From Spartinivicinus poritis (GTDB lineage Bacteria; Pseudomonadota; Gammaproteobacteria; Pseudomonadales; Zooshikellaceae), in assembly GCF_028858535.1 (NCBI RefSeq), contig NZ_JAPMOU010000007.1, positions 1 through 64,000 on the forward strand: a DNA stretch of 64,000 nucleotides, written 5' to 3'. The position numbers and the translations under genes were made by a program. Below the pieces are notes generated by a model. It made no database searches. It saw only the letters and a list, made by a program, of their open reading frames with translations, and was not told the DNA's origin. This document shows positions 1-8,582 of this stretch, piece after piece (the first letter of the stretch is position 1; each line of letters opens with the position of its first letter).

Positions 1-423
1 TCTCGTTACAATATTCATGGTGCGATGAATGCAGAAACATTGGAAACAGTAGCTCTATTTAGCGAAGACAATGTTAATGCAGATTCAACCATTGATCTTT
101 TTAACTATTTGGAAAGCGTGTATCCACAAGCTAAAACGATTTATGTGATAGCTGATAATGCGAGGTATCATTACTCAGTCACTGTGCAAGACTGGCTAAA
201 AACGTCTAGGATAAAACTAGTATTCCTACCCGCTTACTCACCGGAGTTAAATTTAATAGAGCGTTTATGGCGAGTGTTCAGAAAGAACGTTCTATATAAT
301 CGCTACTATGAGAAATATAATACATTTAAAAAAGCCTGTGAAAATTTCTTCCGAAATCAAGATAAATATTATGAAGAGATTTTTTCAATCATGGGTAATG
401 GATTAGCTGAGTTTGCAGATTAG
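1..423 (+). CDS. IS630-family transposase, C-terminal part
   Basis: The frame is open from the first base of the window, so the N-terminus is missing; an internal ATG at 25 is not the true start. The visible part is the C-terminal half of a DDE transposase of the IS630 family. The second catalytic aspartate is in VIADNARYHYS, and the catalytic glutamate is in the family signature SPELNLIERLW. The first aspartate would lie upstream of the window. The stop at 421-423 falls 14 bp before the terminal repeat, the usual arrangement for these elements. Whether the gene is intact cannot be judged. Confidence 0.85.
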   Translation, partial: SRYNIHGAMNAETLETVALFSEDNVNADSTIDLFNYLESVYPQAKTIYVIADNARYHYSVTVQDWLKTSRIKLVFLPAYSPELNLIERLWRVFRKNVLYNRYYEKYNTFKKACENFFRNQDKYYEEIFSIMGNGLAEFAD

Positions 424-462
424 GTACTCAGTTACACCTAAAAATGATTCGTTATGGGTATA
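1..462 (+). mobile_element. IS630-family insertion sequence, right end
   Basis: The element enters from the left edge of the window and carries the C-terminal part of its transposase. Its right terminal repeat is read at 437-462: CCTAAAAAT at 437-445, TTCG in the middle, and GGGTATA at 456-462. IS630/Tc1-mariner elements insert at TA and duplicate it, and the repeat ends in TATA, as expected. The same terminal sequence recurs as inverted repeats of a 128-bp element at 26427-26554, which supports this boundary. The left end lies outside the window. Confidence 0.75.
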
Positions 463-604
463 GATAAAGGCTAAAGCTTGACTGCTTATATCCGGGCAAA
501 GCAGACGAAGGCTTAAAAGCAACACCCACTGGTTTGTTTGCACAAGCTACCAGTAGTATGGTTCCACTAATAATGAAGAGAATAAGATAAGTAAGCTTTT
601 TCAT
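452..604 (-). pseudogene. Small lipoprotein gene truncated by the IS630 insertion
   Basis: On the minus strand an ATG at 604 opens a 50-codon frame. It starts with a lysine pair and a hydrophobic run, followed by the lipobox LVAC (cysteine at residue 21), so it looks like an exported lipoprotein. The last codons read into the IS630 terminal repeat, and the stop TAA at 452-454 lies inside the repeat. The native part is therefore about 47 residues, and the rest of the gene would be on the far side of the insertion, outside the window. A naturally short lipoprotein that ends there by chance cannot be excluded. No clear Shine-Dalgarno sequence is seen. Confidence 0.5.
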
Positions 605-951
605 TATATATCTTTAGTTGTGCTGTTGTATTACCAATAGATCATTCAAGTTTAATACATCTAGTCACTCACTTTATTAGCTTAGGGGCTGTTAACACTC
701 TACCCTAATACATAAAGCTCTAACCTCAATTAGCCCGACTACCTGAGCGAATAGTATTAACCTAAGCCCGCTACTGAAATCAACTCCTTAAGGTATAAGA
801 GACCACAAAATTAAACAGTTGTTCCATTCTTGCTGATATGGTCATAAACGTGTTACAGATTGGTAAAAAACGGAGGGGAAAGCAGGTTTGCAAACTATTA
901 ATCATCAAAACTAGGCAACAGCAGAGTAAAACTCAACCAAATAATAAAAAT
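605..951. other. Intergenic stretch without a recognised feature
   Basis: This AT-rich stretch lies between the truncated lipoprotein gene and the end of the GGDEF/EAL gene. No convincing coding frame, RNA or factor-independent terminator was seen. The plus-strand frame at 838-1155 runs largely across the 3' end of the GGDEF/EAL gene and is its shadow. Confidence 0.5.
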
Positions 952-3024
952 TCAGCTATTAGCTCGTTTTTTAGGTTTTTTTTCATCTGGTTCTATATGG
1001 ACGTATCCACCGCTCTGATCCATCCAGATTTCAAACTCTTCAACACTCATCGGTTTGGCAATAAAATAGCCTTGTGCAATATCACAGCCTTCTGCTTTGA
1101 GAAATTCATACTGTTCTTGGGTTTCAACCCCTTCGGCAATCACTTCAAAGCCTAAGCTGTGAGCCAGCTGAATAATTGAAGAAGACAAGGCAGCGCTTTT
1201 CTTATTATGAGGGACCAACCTTAAAAAGGATCGGTCTAACTTTAACGTACTGAATGGGTATTTCTGTAAATAACTTAATGAAGAATACCCCGTACCAAAA
1301 TCATCCAGTGACAGTCGAATACCAAGTGAAGATAATTTTAATAAATTATCAACTGACTGGGATCTATTATCAAGCAGCAATCTCTCCGTCACTTCAATTT
1401 CTATTGCCGATTTTTTAACACTATATTTTTTTATTTGCTGCGTAAGGCGATCAACAAAATCGGCTTCTTGCAACTCTCTAGCTGAAATATTAAGTGCAAT
1501 TCTAAACCCTTCCTCCCAGTACAAACTCCACCTAACAACCGTTGCAAATACCATTTCCGTCACCTGATCACCTATACGTACAATCAAGCCATTTTCTTCA
1601 GATAAAGGGATAAACCTATCAGGTGGCGTTATTCCCTCCTCTTTATTAAACCATCTAATTAATGCTTCTCCACCTACCACTTTATTCGTTTTCATACATA
1701 ACAATGGCTGATAATGAATAGTAAACTCATTATCAGATATTGCTTTACGCAATCTTGAACTAATTTCTAAACGCTGCTTAGCCCAAGAGTTCATTTTTGG
1801 CTCAAAATATTTATGGCAGTTTCTACCTGCTGCTTTAGCAGTATATAATGCCGCATCGGCATTTTTAATTAATTCTTGCACCGTATTACCGTCTGTAGGG
1901 TATATTGAAATACCAATACTCAAAGTAACATAAATTGGGTTTCCGGAAATATCGATAGACTTTACAAAACTCATCTTCAGCTTTTCAATCACCACTTCAA
2001 TCGCATTAGGTGTTTTTAAGCTGGTTAATACCAGCAAGAACTCATCATCTCCCAATCGACAGGCTATATCTTCTTGCCGGATAGTATTTCTAATGCGATC
2101 TGCCGCTTCAATTAGTAAACTATCGCCTGCATCATGTCCTAATGAGTCGTTAATATCCTTAAAGTGGTCGATATCTAAATAGATAACACCTAATGAATTA
2201 CTATACCGCTTTGACTGTGCTAACAGTAACTCAAGCCGATCAAGCGCACACTTTCTATTAACCAGCTTGGTTAATGAGTCAAAGTTTGCTTGTTGAAATA
2301 ATTTTTGCTGATTTTCTTCTTTTTGTTTTACTTCTTCCTCCAACTGCTTTTTCATTTTGGCAATCGTTCTAAATAACTCAGATAATTCATCATCACCTTT
2401 AATATTCTCAGCATGAAAGTCTTTCATATCAATATCATTCATATCATTCAACGAGAATGAGGATGCAAAATGAATAACCTTATTGATCCTTAGCACAATT
2501 AAGTAATAAATAATAATAAGAATAAAAGTTGACACTAAAAATGTCTTAAAAAACTGCGAAACCAAAATAAATACTGATCGATCAATTAGCCGCTGATAAA
2601 CTCTCTGTAAATCGACAACAACGGTAAGCTCACCTAAGGAGTTTATTTTTCCTTCCACCTCATAATTAATTTTAAATGTTTTTGCTTTAGGGTATCTAAC
2701 CCCACCAGTATTTTGCTTCGAATACTCTGCTCCATCTTCAGCAACAAACTTAACCGATGAAATATCAGGTAGTTGTGCAATCCCCTCAAGCAAACCGTTC
2801 AGCGTATCGATGTCATAATTCCAAACTTGCTCACCAATTGCTGTTAAATAGCTTCGCTCAATATTTCTCAATCGTTCGTCTATAGCACTTATATCTGCAT
2901 TATAATCAGAGTAAACTTGCGCACAAATAACAAATAGAGTAACGATGGAGCTAATTAATAGAATACGTGCCAAAGATTTTGCGGCTAAAGAATTTCGTCT
3001 AGTTAGTTTTTTCCATATTAACAT
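952..3024 (-). CDS. Membrane-bound GGDEF/EAL cyclic-di-GMP protein
   Basis: A 690-residue inner-membrane protein for making or degrading cyclic-di-GMP. Two membrane helices (about 21-38 and 155-178) flank a periplasmic region of about 115 residues. A charged helical linker leads to a GGDEF domain (about 245-405) and an EAL domain (about 425-670). The GGDEF signature reads GDDEF near residue 325, a change at a catalytic glycine, while the inhibitory RxxD site (RQED) five residues upstream is kept. The EAL domain looks complete: EALIRW, NISARELQ, EVTERLLL, DDFGTGYSS and IAEGVET are all present. I infer a phosphodiesterase whose GGDEF part has a sensory role. The upstream binding-protein gene is on the same strand, 66 bp away, and may provide the periplasmic signal. 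Confidence 0.9.
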   Translation of the reverse strand: MLIWKKLTRRNSLAAKSLARILLISSIVTLFVICAQVYSDYNADISAIDERLRNIERSYLTAIGEQVWNYDIDTLNGLLEGIAQLPDISSVKFVAEDGAEYSKQNTGGVRYPKAKTFKINYEVEGKINSLGELTVVVDLQRVYQRLIDRSVFILVSQFFKTFLVSTFILIIIYYLIVLRINKVIHFASSFSLNDMNDIDMKDFHAENIKGDDELSELFRTIAKMKKQLEEEVKQKEENQQKLFQQANFDSLTKLVNRKCALDRLELLLAQSKRYSNSLGVIYLDIDHFKDINDSLGHDAGDSLLIEAADRIRNTIRQEDIACRLGDDEFLLVLTSLKTPNAIEVVIEKLKMSFVKSIDISGNPIYVTLSIGISIYPTDGNTVQELIKNADAALYTAKAAGRNCHKYFEPKMNSWAKQRLEISSRLRKAISDNEFTIHYQPLLCMKTNKVVGGEALIRWFNKEEGITPPDRFIPLSEENGLIVRIGDQVTEMVFATVVRWSLYWEEGFRIALNISARELQEADFVDRLTQQIKKYSVKKSAIEIEVTERLLLDNRSQSVDNLLKLSSLGIRLSLDDFGTGYSSLSYLQKYPFSTLKLDRSFLRLVPHNKKSAALSSSIIQLAHSLGFEVIAEGVETQEQYEFLKAEGCDIAQGYFIAKPMSVEEFEIWMDQSGGYVHIEPDEKKPKKRANS

Positions 3025-3090
3025 GACTATCTGACACCGCTAACTAACTCTCATTAGCATTTTACCTATTGCATCAAGTTTATAACCTGA

Positions 3091-3960
3091 TCACTGCTGC
3101 TTTGTATGCCAGTATTCACCGGGTATCGACATGGTTTCCTGGCTCATTAAAGGATTATTAATCACAAGTTTCAACCGTCCCTCAATATTGGCCTTCTCAA
3201 ACAAAGCAACAATACTCGGGTGACCACTGAAAAATCCCATAAAGCTACCGTCTTTATAAGCTTTTTTTAACCCTTTCGTTAGTGCCTGAGCAATTTCAGG
3301 ATGATTAGGACTGACAAAGAAAAATATTGCAAAAGGATAAACAAGTAAAATTTTAGACTCAACTGTTATATTAGGGCTAGTTGTTTTAAACTGCTCTACT
3401 TCATCCCAAGCTTCATTCACACCTCTTGGAAAGTAATCAACCCTGTCCCCAGCATTAATAATATCAAAAATGGTTTTATATTTTCTAGCTATTGTTTTAA
3501 GGCTGGCATTTTTAAGAATTTTGATATCTGACCAGCCAATTCCCTGCACTGCAACCATTTTTTTTAGATCATCTATTGTTTTAATCTGATTAAATCGTTC
3601 CTGATCTTTTTTATGGATAATAAATACTCTATGCCCAAGCAAGCCTCGAAGTATCGGTATACGTACTGGAATCAACTGTTTTTCTTTTTCTATAGAAGTC
3701 CCCATCCAATATACATTGACCTGATCACCTTTATTTAACATTGTTTCTAGGCGAGCCTGAGATGTATCAAGTGTTACTTTTTTTAATTGATATTGATAAC
3801 CAGACTTCTCCAAAGCAAACTCAAGTAATCGATACTGGTAATCAAATGCAGCTGCTCGATAAGACAGTACAGGCACTGTGACATTTAATGAAGATGCGTA
3901 CACCACACTACACTTTATAAAGAAACTGATTAGTACTGCACCTAACTGAATACTCATCAA
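3091..3960 (-). CDS. Periplasmic substrate-binding protein, family 3-like
   Basis: A 289-residue protein with an N-terminal signal peptide (hydrophobic run ending VVYA before SSL), so it should be periplasmic. The body resembles the bacterial extracellular solute-binding protein family 3 fold, with a conserved-looking RVDYFPRGVNEAWDEVE stretch in the second half. No ABC permease or ATPase lies nearby. Instead the next gene on the same strand is the GGDEF/EAL protein, so it more likely acts as a ligand sensor for that enzyme than in uptake. The ligand is unknown. The fold assignment is moderately sure; the sensory role is inferred from gene order. Confidence 0.7.
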   Translation of the reverse strand: MMSIQLGAVLISFFIKCSVVYASSLNVTVPVLSYRAAAFDYQYRLLEFALEKSGYQYQLKKVTLDTSQARLETMLNKGDQVNVYWMGTSIEKEKQLIPVRIPILRGLLGHRVFIIHKKDQERFNQIKTIDDLKKMVAVQGIGWSDIKILKNASLKTIARKYKTIFDIINAGDRVDYFPRGVNEAWDEVEQFKTTSPNITVESKILLVYPFAIFFFVSPNHPEIAQALTKGLKKAYKDGSFMGFFSGHPSIVALFEKANIEGRLKLVINNPLMSQETMSIPGEYWHTKQQ

Positions 3961-4160
3961 AGCAGTCTCTGTAATACAAACCTATGCTTTACTATAGTAG
4001 CTGTGACTTTAATGTGTCAGTTTACTTCAGATCAGCCTTATCCAAATATAATCAATAAAAACTATAAATATAAAATTTTCTATAAGTTTTAATAATAAAA
4101 AACGTTCGAACCATCAAGCCCATACTTACTTGCTATTCGAGCTTGTATCGATCGATTAAA

Positions 4161-4201
4161 TCAACTACTCTAATTGAACATCGTTCAATTAGAGTAGTTG
4201 A
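4161..4201. promoter_or_regulatory. 41-bp perfect palindrome, probable TetR-type operator
   Basis: Two perfect 19-base arms (4161-4179 and 4183-4201) flank a three-base centre, ATC. The innermost part reads TTGAACATCGTTCAA, the size and symmetry expected of a TetR-family operator. It ends 32 bp before the TetR start codon, so autoregulation of the regulator and the following MFS-acyltransferase gene is likely. If transcribed it would also form a very stable hairpin in the leader. Confidence 0.65.
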
Positions 4202-4233
4202 TTGGAGTAACCACTCCAACCCAAAGCAGAGTT

Positions 4234-4836
4234 ATGGCAAGAAGACACGAACATACCCAGGAACAAATCAAGGAAATGGTTTTAAGTGCAATTGAGCAGT
4301 TACTTGATGAACTGCCTGCAGACAAGCTTTCTGTACGAAAGATCGCCACTATTATCAACTACACACCTGGCACTCTATACACCTTGTTTCAGCATCAAAA
4401 CGATATGCTGCTACAGGTCAATGGTCGAACGCTAGACCGACTATATAAGCAATTGACCAATAGTTGTTCTCAAAATGATCAGTCACCTGAAAAAGCTATC
4501 GGTACGCTCGCTAAATGTTACTTACAATTTGCAGTGACCGAACCCAACCACTGGACTTTAGTCTTTACCCACAAAATGTCTAACGATGAGCTTGTACCAG
4601 AGTGGCATCAACAAAAGATAAACCGACTCTTTCAACTAGTTGAAGATCAACTAGCTCAACTCTGTCCTAATAAGTCAACAGAAGAGATTCAGCTTACCGC
4701 ACGCACACTTTGGGGCAGTGTTCACGGCATCACCAGCTTGGCATTAGGTGATAAGTTGTTTATTAGCAATACAACAAGCGCCGAATACATGCTAGAACAA
4801 TTAATACATCATTTTTTAGCAGGGCTCACCAGCTAA
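4234..4836 (+). CDS. TetR/AcrR-family transcriptional regulator
   Basis: About 200 residues. The N-terminal helix-turn-helix is of TetR type: SVRKIATIINYTPGTLYTLF gives the recognition helix with the usual GTLY-F signature. The C-terminal part is a helical ligand-binding domain of the TetR_C_33/WHG type. I chose the ATG at 4234; the frame is open from a TTG at 4198, but that codon lies inside the operator palindrome. The gene ends 33 bp before the MFS-acyltransferase gene, so the two probably form one operon that the protein controls through 4161-4201. The ligand is unknown; a fatty acid or lysophospholipid would fit the target gene, but that is a guess. Confidence 0.85.
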   Translation: MARRHEHTQEQIKEMVLSAIEQLLDELPADKLSVRKIATIINYTPGTLYTLFQHQNDMLLQVNGRTLDRLYKQLTNSCSQNDQSPEKAIGTLAKCYLQFAVTEPNHWTLVFTHKMSNDELVPEWHQQKINRLFQLVEDQLAQLCPNKSTEEIQLTARTLWGSVHGITSLALGDKLFISNTTSAEYMLEQLIHHFLAGLTS

Positions 4837-4869
4837 GGCACCCCTGATAAGCATAAAGGAGTAGTAACC

Positions 4870-6774
4870 ATGCACCCTAATGAGGAAAAAAGTCAGTTTG
4901 GCTTATTGAAGCGGCGGCGCTTTTTGCCCTTCTTTCTTACCCAGTTTTTTGGTGCCTTTAATGACAATATCTTTAAAAACTCTTTGGTTTTTTTAGTCAC
5001 TTTCAATATTTCTCAATTTGGTAATCAGACTGCATCAATTTCTGAAGACATTTTAATTAACACAGCTGTTGGCTTGTTTATTTTACCCTTCTTTTTGTTT
5101 TCAGCTTTGGCAGGACAAATAGCTGATAAATATGAAAAATCGCAAATTATCCGGCGAGTTAAAATCCTTGAAATATGCATTATGCTTACCGCTGCCGTTG
5201 CCTTTTATTTTAATAATCTTTGGTTACTGTTGTTTATCCTGTTCTTAATGGGTACCCAATCTGCTTTTTTTGGCCCGGTCAAATACGCCATTATTCCTCA
5301 ACACCTATATGAAGATGAGTTAGTAGGTGGCAATGCCTTTGTTGAAATGGGTACTTTCCTCGCCATTTTGTTTGGCACTATTGCCGGTGGTTTATTGGCC
5401 AGTTTAGAAATGTCATCTACTTGGATCTCTATATCCGTCATTGTATTTGCCATTATTGGTTATATTTGCAGTCGTGAAATCCCTGAAGCACCTGCCAGCG
5501 CCCCTTCTCTAAAAATCAGCTGGAACCCAGTTACCGAAGCCTGGCGCATCATCAAACAAGCTAAGCAGTCTCATTCAGTATTTCTGTCAATTATGGCTAT
5601 TAGCTGGTTTTGGTTTTTAGGCGCGGCTTATTTAACTCAACTACCTAATTTCACTGAAGAAATATTGCGTGGTGCTGAAGGGGTAGTCACCTGTTTGCTG
5701 GCTGCCTTCTCTATTGGCATTGGCTTAGGCTCAATGTCTTGCGAGCGCTTGTCTGGTCACAAGATTGAAATTGGCATTGTACCTATTGGTAGTATTGGCT
5801 TAACTATTTTTGGGGTTGATTTATTTTTTGCCACACAACCAAGCAATTCAGCAGTACTGTTAAGCTTTACAGAGTTCTTCCAAACCGGCAGCAACTATCG
5901 TGTGCTGATTGACATGACCTTAATAGGCTTTTTTGGCGGTCTGTTTATCGTACCTTTGTATGCCTTGATACAACACCGCACCCCAGAGGAATACCGAGCC
6001 CAGGTAATTGCTGCTAACAATATTATCAACTCGATGTTTATGGTGGTGAGCGCATTATCCGGCATTTTATTTATTGGCGTTGCAGGACTTACAATCACTC
6101 AGTTTTTTCTGGTATTGGCTTTACTGAATGCAGTCGTAGCAGTGTATGTATACTCAACCGTACCTGAATTCGCCATGCGTTTTTTAATCTACATACTCAC
6201 TCACACCATGTACCGCGTTCGCAGTGAGAACATCAGTAAAATACCTGATGAAGGCCCTGGTGTGATTGTCTGCAACCATGTCAGTTATGTAGATGCACTC
6301 TTACTAGCAGGCACCTGTCACCGGCCCGTCCGCTTTGTGATGTATAAGCCTATTTATGATCTACCAGTACTGAATTTTATTTTTCGAGTTGCTAAAGCAA
6401 TTCCGATTACTTCGCGCCACCAAAATCCTGATGCCTTTAATACTGCGTTTGATCATATTTCTGAAGCCCTCAAAAAAGGGGAGCTAGTATGTATTTTCCC
6501 TGAAGGTAAACTCACCAAAGACGGTGAAATTAATGAGTTTAAAAAGGGCATCGAAAAAATTATCGAACGCGATCCAGTCCCCGTCATCCCAATGGCATTA
6601 CGCGGTTTATGGGGTAGCTTTTTCAGCCATAAAGGAGGCCATGCCCTGACGAAGCGCCCAAAACGCTTTTGGTCCAAAGTGTCAGTAATAACTGGAGACT
6701 TAATTCAACCAGAGGCCGTCTCCGCAGATAAGTTACAGGAGGTTGTGCTCAATCTCAGAGGAGAATCACTATAA
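4870..6774 (+). CDS. MFS transporter fused to a PlsC-type acyltransferase
   Basis: A 634-residue inner-membrane fusion. Residues 1 to about 420 are a 12-helix major facilitator domain of the lysophospholipid transporter (LplT) type, with the QFFGAFNDNIFKNSL start typical of the group. Residues from about 430 are a glycerophospholipid acyltransferase with the HX4D motif (NHVSYVD, near 470) and the FPEG motif (near 542). The likely role is flipping lysophospholipid inward and reacylating it. In E. coli LplT and Aas are separate, and larger fusions add an acyl-ACP synthetase domain; here that domain is absent. The ATG at 4870 follows AAGGAG at good spacing. Confidence 0.88.
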   Translation: MHPNEEKSQFGLLKRRRFLPFFLTQFFGAFNDNIFKNSLVFLVTFNISQFGNQTASISEDILINTAVGLFILPFFLFSALAGQIADKYEKSQIIRRVKILEICIMLTAAVAFYFNNLWLLLFILFLMGTQSAFFGPVKYAIIPQHLYEDELVGGNAFVEMGTFLAILFGTIAGGLLASLEMSSTWISISVIVFAIIGYICSREIPEAPASAPSLKISWNPVTEAWRIIKQAKQSHSVFLSIMAISWFWFLGAAYLTQLPNFTEEILRGAEGVVTCLLAAFSIGIGLGSMSCERLSGHKIEIGIVPIGSIGLTIFGVDLFFATQPSNSAVLLSFTEFFQTGSNYRVLIDMTLIGFFGGLFIVPLYALIQHRTPEEYRAQVIAANNIINSMFMVVSALSGILFIGVAGLTITQFFLVLALLNAVVAVYVYSTVPEFAMRFLIYILTHTMYRVRSENISKIPDEGPGVIVCNHVSYVDALLLAGTCHRPVRFVMYKPIYDLPVLNFIFRVAKAIPITSRHQNPDAFNTAFDHISEALKKGELVCIFPEGKLTKDGEINEFKKGIEKIIERDPVPVIPMALRGLWGSFFSHKGGHALTKRPKRFWSKVSVITGDLIQPEAVSADKLQEVVLNLRGESL

Positions 6775-6791
6775 TATAGCTGATGTATAAC

Positions 6792-7835
6792 TTAGGATTT
6801 CATGGTTTCCACCACTGACAAATCCTGCAGTGCCTTGCGACCAATTGGAGTCAGCTGCCAAACAGAGCGAGTCCGACTTGAGCGCAAGGTATCCTTCCGA
6901 ATCAACCCCATTCGCCGTAGATGCAAGCGAATCATTCGCAGAGAAGTGTCAGTAAACTGGAAGTCATTAATTGCATGAACTTCCTGATTTTGTTCATAAA
7001 TTGTGTTAGCGAAACGCTCTTCCAAAAAGTGCGCTAATGATTGCTTGATCCTATCTTCAGAGGCGCTTTGCTGCATATGATTAACAAACGCTGTAAAAAT
7101 ATCCTGCCAAAGTAACGAAGCCTTTTCAGTAATCAACTTGCAGTTACCCTGAATATAAATATTACAAATATAAGTTAGCTCAACAGACTGCTTAAGTAAG
7201 GCAACAGAGCGGTTTTGCTGTAGCATGTCAGGATAGTTCAATGCATTTTTTACTTCCTGTAACTCAGTCAGTTGCTCAGAAAAGCTCATCTTTGCTGTTT
7301 GCTGACCTTGTTGCTCTGGTAGCGCATTAGCTCTTACCCAGCCAACAGCCTCGTGCTTATCCATAAACTGTGGCAAATATTGACGCAGTGACATGATTAA
7401 GCTGTCAGTGGTATCCCAAGATAAGTGCTCATGCTTCTGCAAAGACTCACGAAACACCCTAAAACGGGCGACACCATCAGCCGTTCTTTCTTTTTTATTA
7501 GGCGCGAGCGGATAGCGTGGATCCCGGATAAAGCACAAAATCGGCTTCTTTAACGTATTTGCATAGGTATACTCACGATGCAAAAAGCTAATCCCACTTT
7601 GAGTTAAAGTGCCATAGCGCCCAGAGAGCAACAAAACAACATAGTCGCTTTCATCAATTTGCTGACGCACCTTTGGCCAGCAATCGTCGCTATCATTATC
7701 AAACCCTGGGATAAATTCAGGCCCGACAGGAATACAACCCAACCCAAGTAGGGCGAGAAACACCTGCTGGCGCTCATCTACCAAATCACGATAGGTAGAA
7801 CTAACAAATACTTGAAACCGTTTAGACGTTGACAT
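6792..7835 (-). CDS. DUF4062 domain protein with C-terminal winged-helix-like region
   Basis: A 347-residue soluble protein. The N-terminal ~100 residues carry the DUF4062 signature: VFVSSTYRDLVDER, then SDYVVLLLSGRYG, then HREYTYA before KKPILCFI. DUF4062 is a TIR-like alpha/beta domain, usually found at the N-terminus of large NTPase (STAND-type) proteins. Here no NTPase domain follows. The middle is helical, and the C-terminus (about 280-345) looks like a winged helix, with LRMIRLHLRRMGLI and a basic wing. Function is unknown; an immune or regulatory role is an inference. It converges on the acyltransferase gene and stands alone. The start codon follows AGAGG with almost no spacer, so expression may be weak. 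Confidence 0.75.
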   Translation of the reverse strand: MSTSKRFQVFVSSTYRDLVDERQQVFLALLGLGCIPVGPEFIPGFDNDSDDCWPKVRQQIDESDYVVLLLSGRYGTLTQSGISFLHREYTYANTLKKPILCFIRDPRYPLAPNKKERTADGVARFRVFRESLQKHEHLSWDTTDSLIMSLRQYLPQFMDKHEAVGWVRANALPEQQGQQTAKMSFSEQLTELQEVKNALNYPDMLQQNRSVALLKQSVELTYICNIYIQGNCKLITEKASLLWQDIFTAFVNHMQQSASEDRIKQSLAHFLEERFANTIYEQNQEVHAINDFQFTDTSLRMIRLHLRRMGLIRKDTLRSSRTRSVWQLTPIGRKALQDLSVVETMKS

Positions 7836-8582
7836 CCTCTATATCGACCTGACTGTGTGAGAGGTAGAGCTTTAGCATTGCAGTCTATTCAACAATTATA
7901 GCGATAAAGATCATACTTCTAGTAGCGTTCTTTGCTATTTTACCCATTCAGGCATTTCCTTAAGCCCATAGCGCCAGTAAGACGCTCACTAAAAACTCAT
8001 CAATAACCGCTATCTAATGACACCAGCATGCCAATATTTGTTCTGTACTATAATTATTCAAGCTTGGTAATGATTACCTTATCTGAATAAGTCTCTTCTT
8101 ACTCAAGTTTCAGACATTCTGACTAAATAGCCAGGCCTGACTAAGCATCTAAGTTCACATACAGATAGGTAGTTATACTGAGTTTGTTGAACTTATTTAT
8201 CTACAAAACAAACTGAAGGCCTTAAGAAGCGTATTCCGCCCCTCATATAGATCACATTTCAAACATTTTCAAAAAAAATGTTTCTATATTAAAACACTTG
8301 TTAGATACAAAGCATATGTAGTCTGACAGTATAAATTTCAGCATCAAAATTAAACAATAAGTTATTATATTTCAATAAGTTAACTTTTTTCTGTCTTAAT
8401 GTCTGGCACTATCAAATTATACCTCACAAGCCTCATCCGCCATATTTTTAATTTCATGTCACTACGTATAAGTACTATTTAAAAAGCGATTTACCACCAT
8501 TATGCTTCGCCTCCTTATGTATGTCTTATCGGCAATGTCACTATGCATCGCCAACTTAAGTAGTAAAACAAAGGTATGCAGT
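7836..8582. other. Long AT-rich intergenic region upstream of the symporter gene
   Basis: This is the shared upstream region of the divergent DUF4062 gene and the sodium:alanine-type symporter gene. I looked for a glycine riboswitch, which often precedes such symporters, and saw none of its conserved boxes. A 9-bp A/T hairpin lies at 8261-8283. No credible coding frame was seen. Confidence 0.4.

Noticed and set aside
838-1155. A 105-codon plus-strand frame at the end of the GGDEF/EAL gene
   Set aside because: It lies mostly antisense to the well-supported EAL-domain coding sequence and has no family resemblance.
8261-8283. Hairpin AAACATTTT/AAAATGTTT in the region before the symporter gene
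   Set aside because: It is made only of weak pairs in an AT-rich region, with no T run in a useful place. It is likely chance.
8341-8582. Glycine riboswitch before the sodium:alanine symporter
   Set aside because: The conserved aptamer segments expected upstream of such genes are absent.
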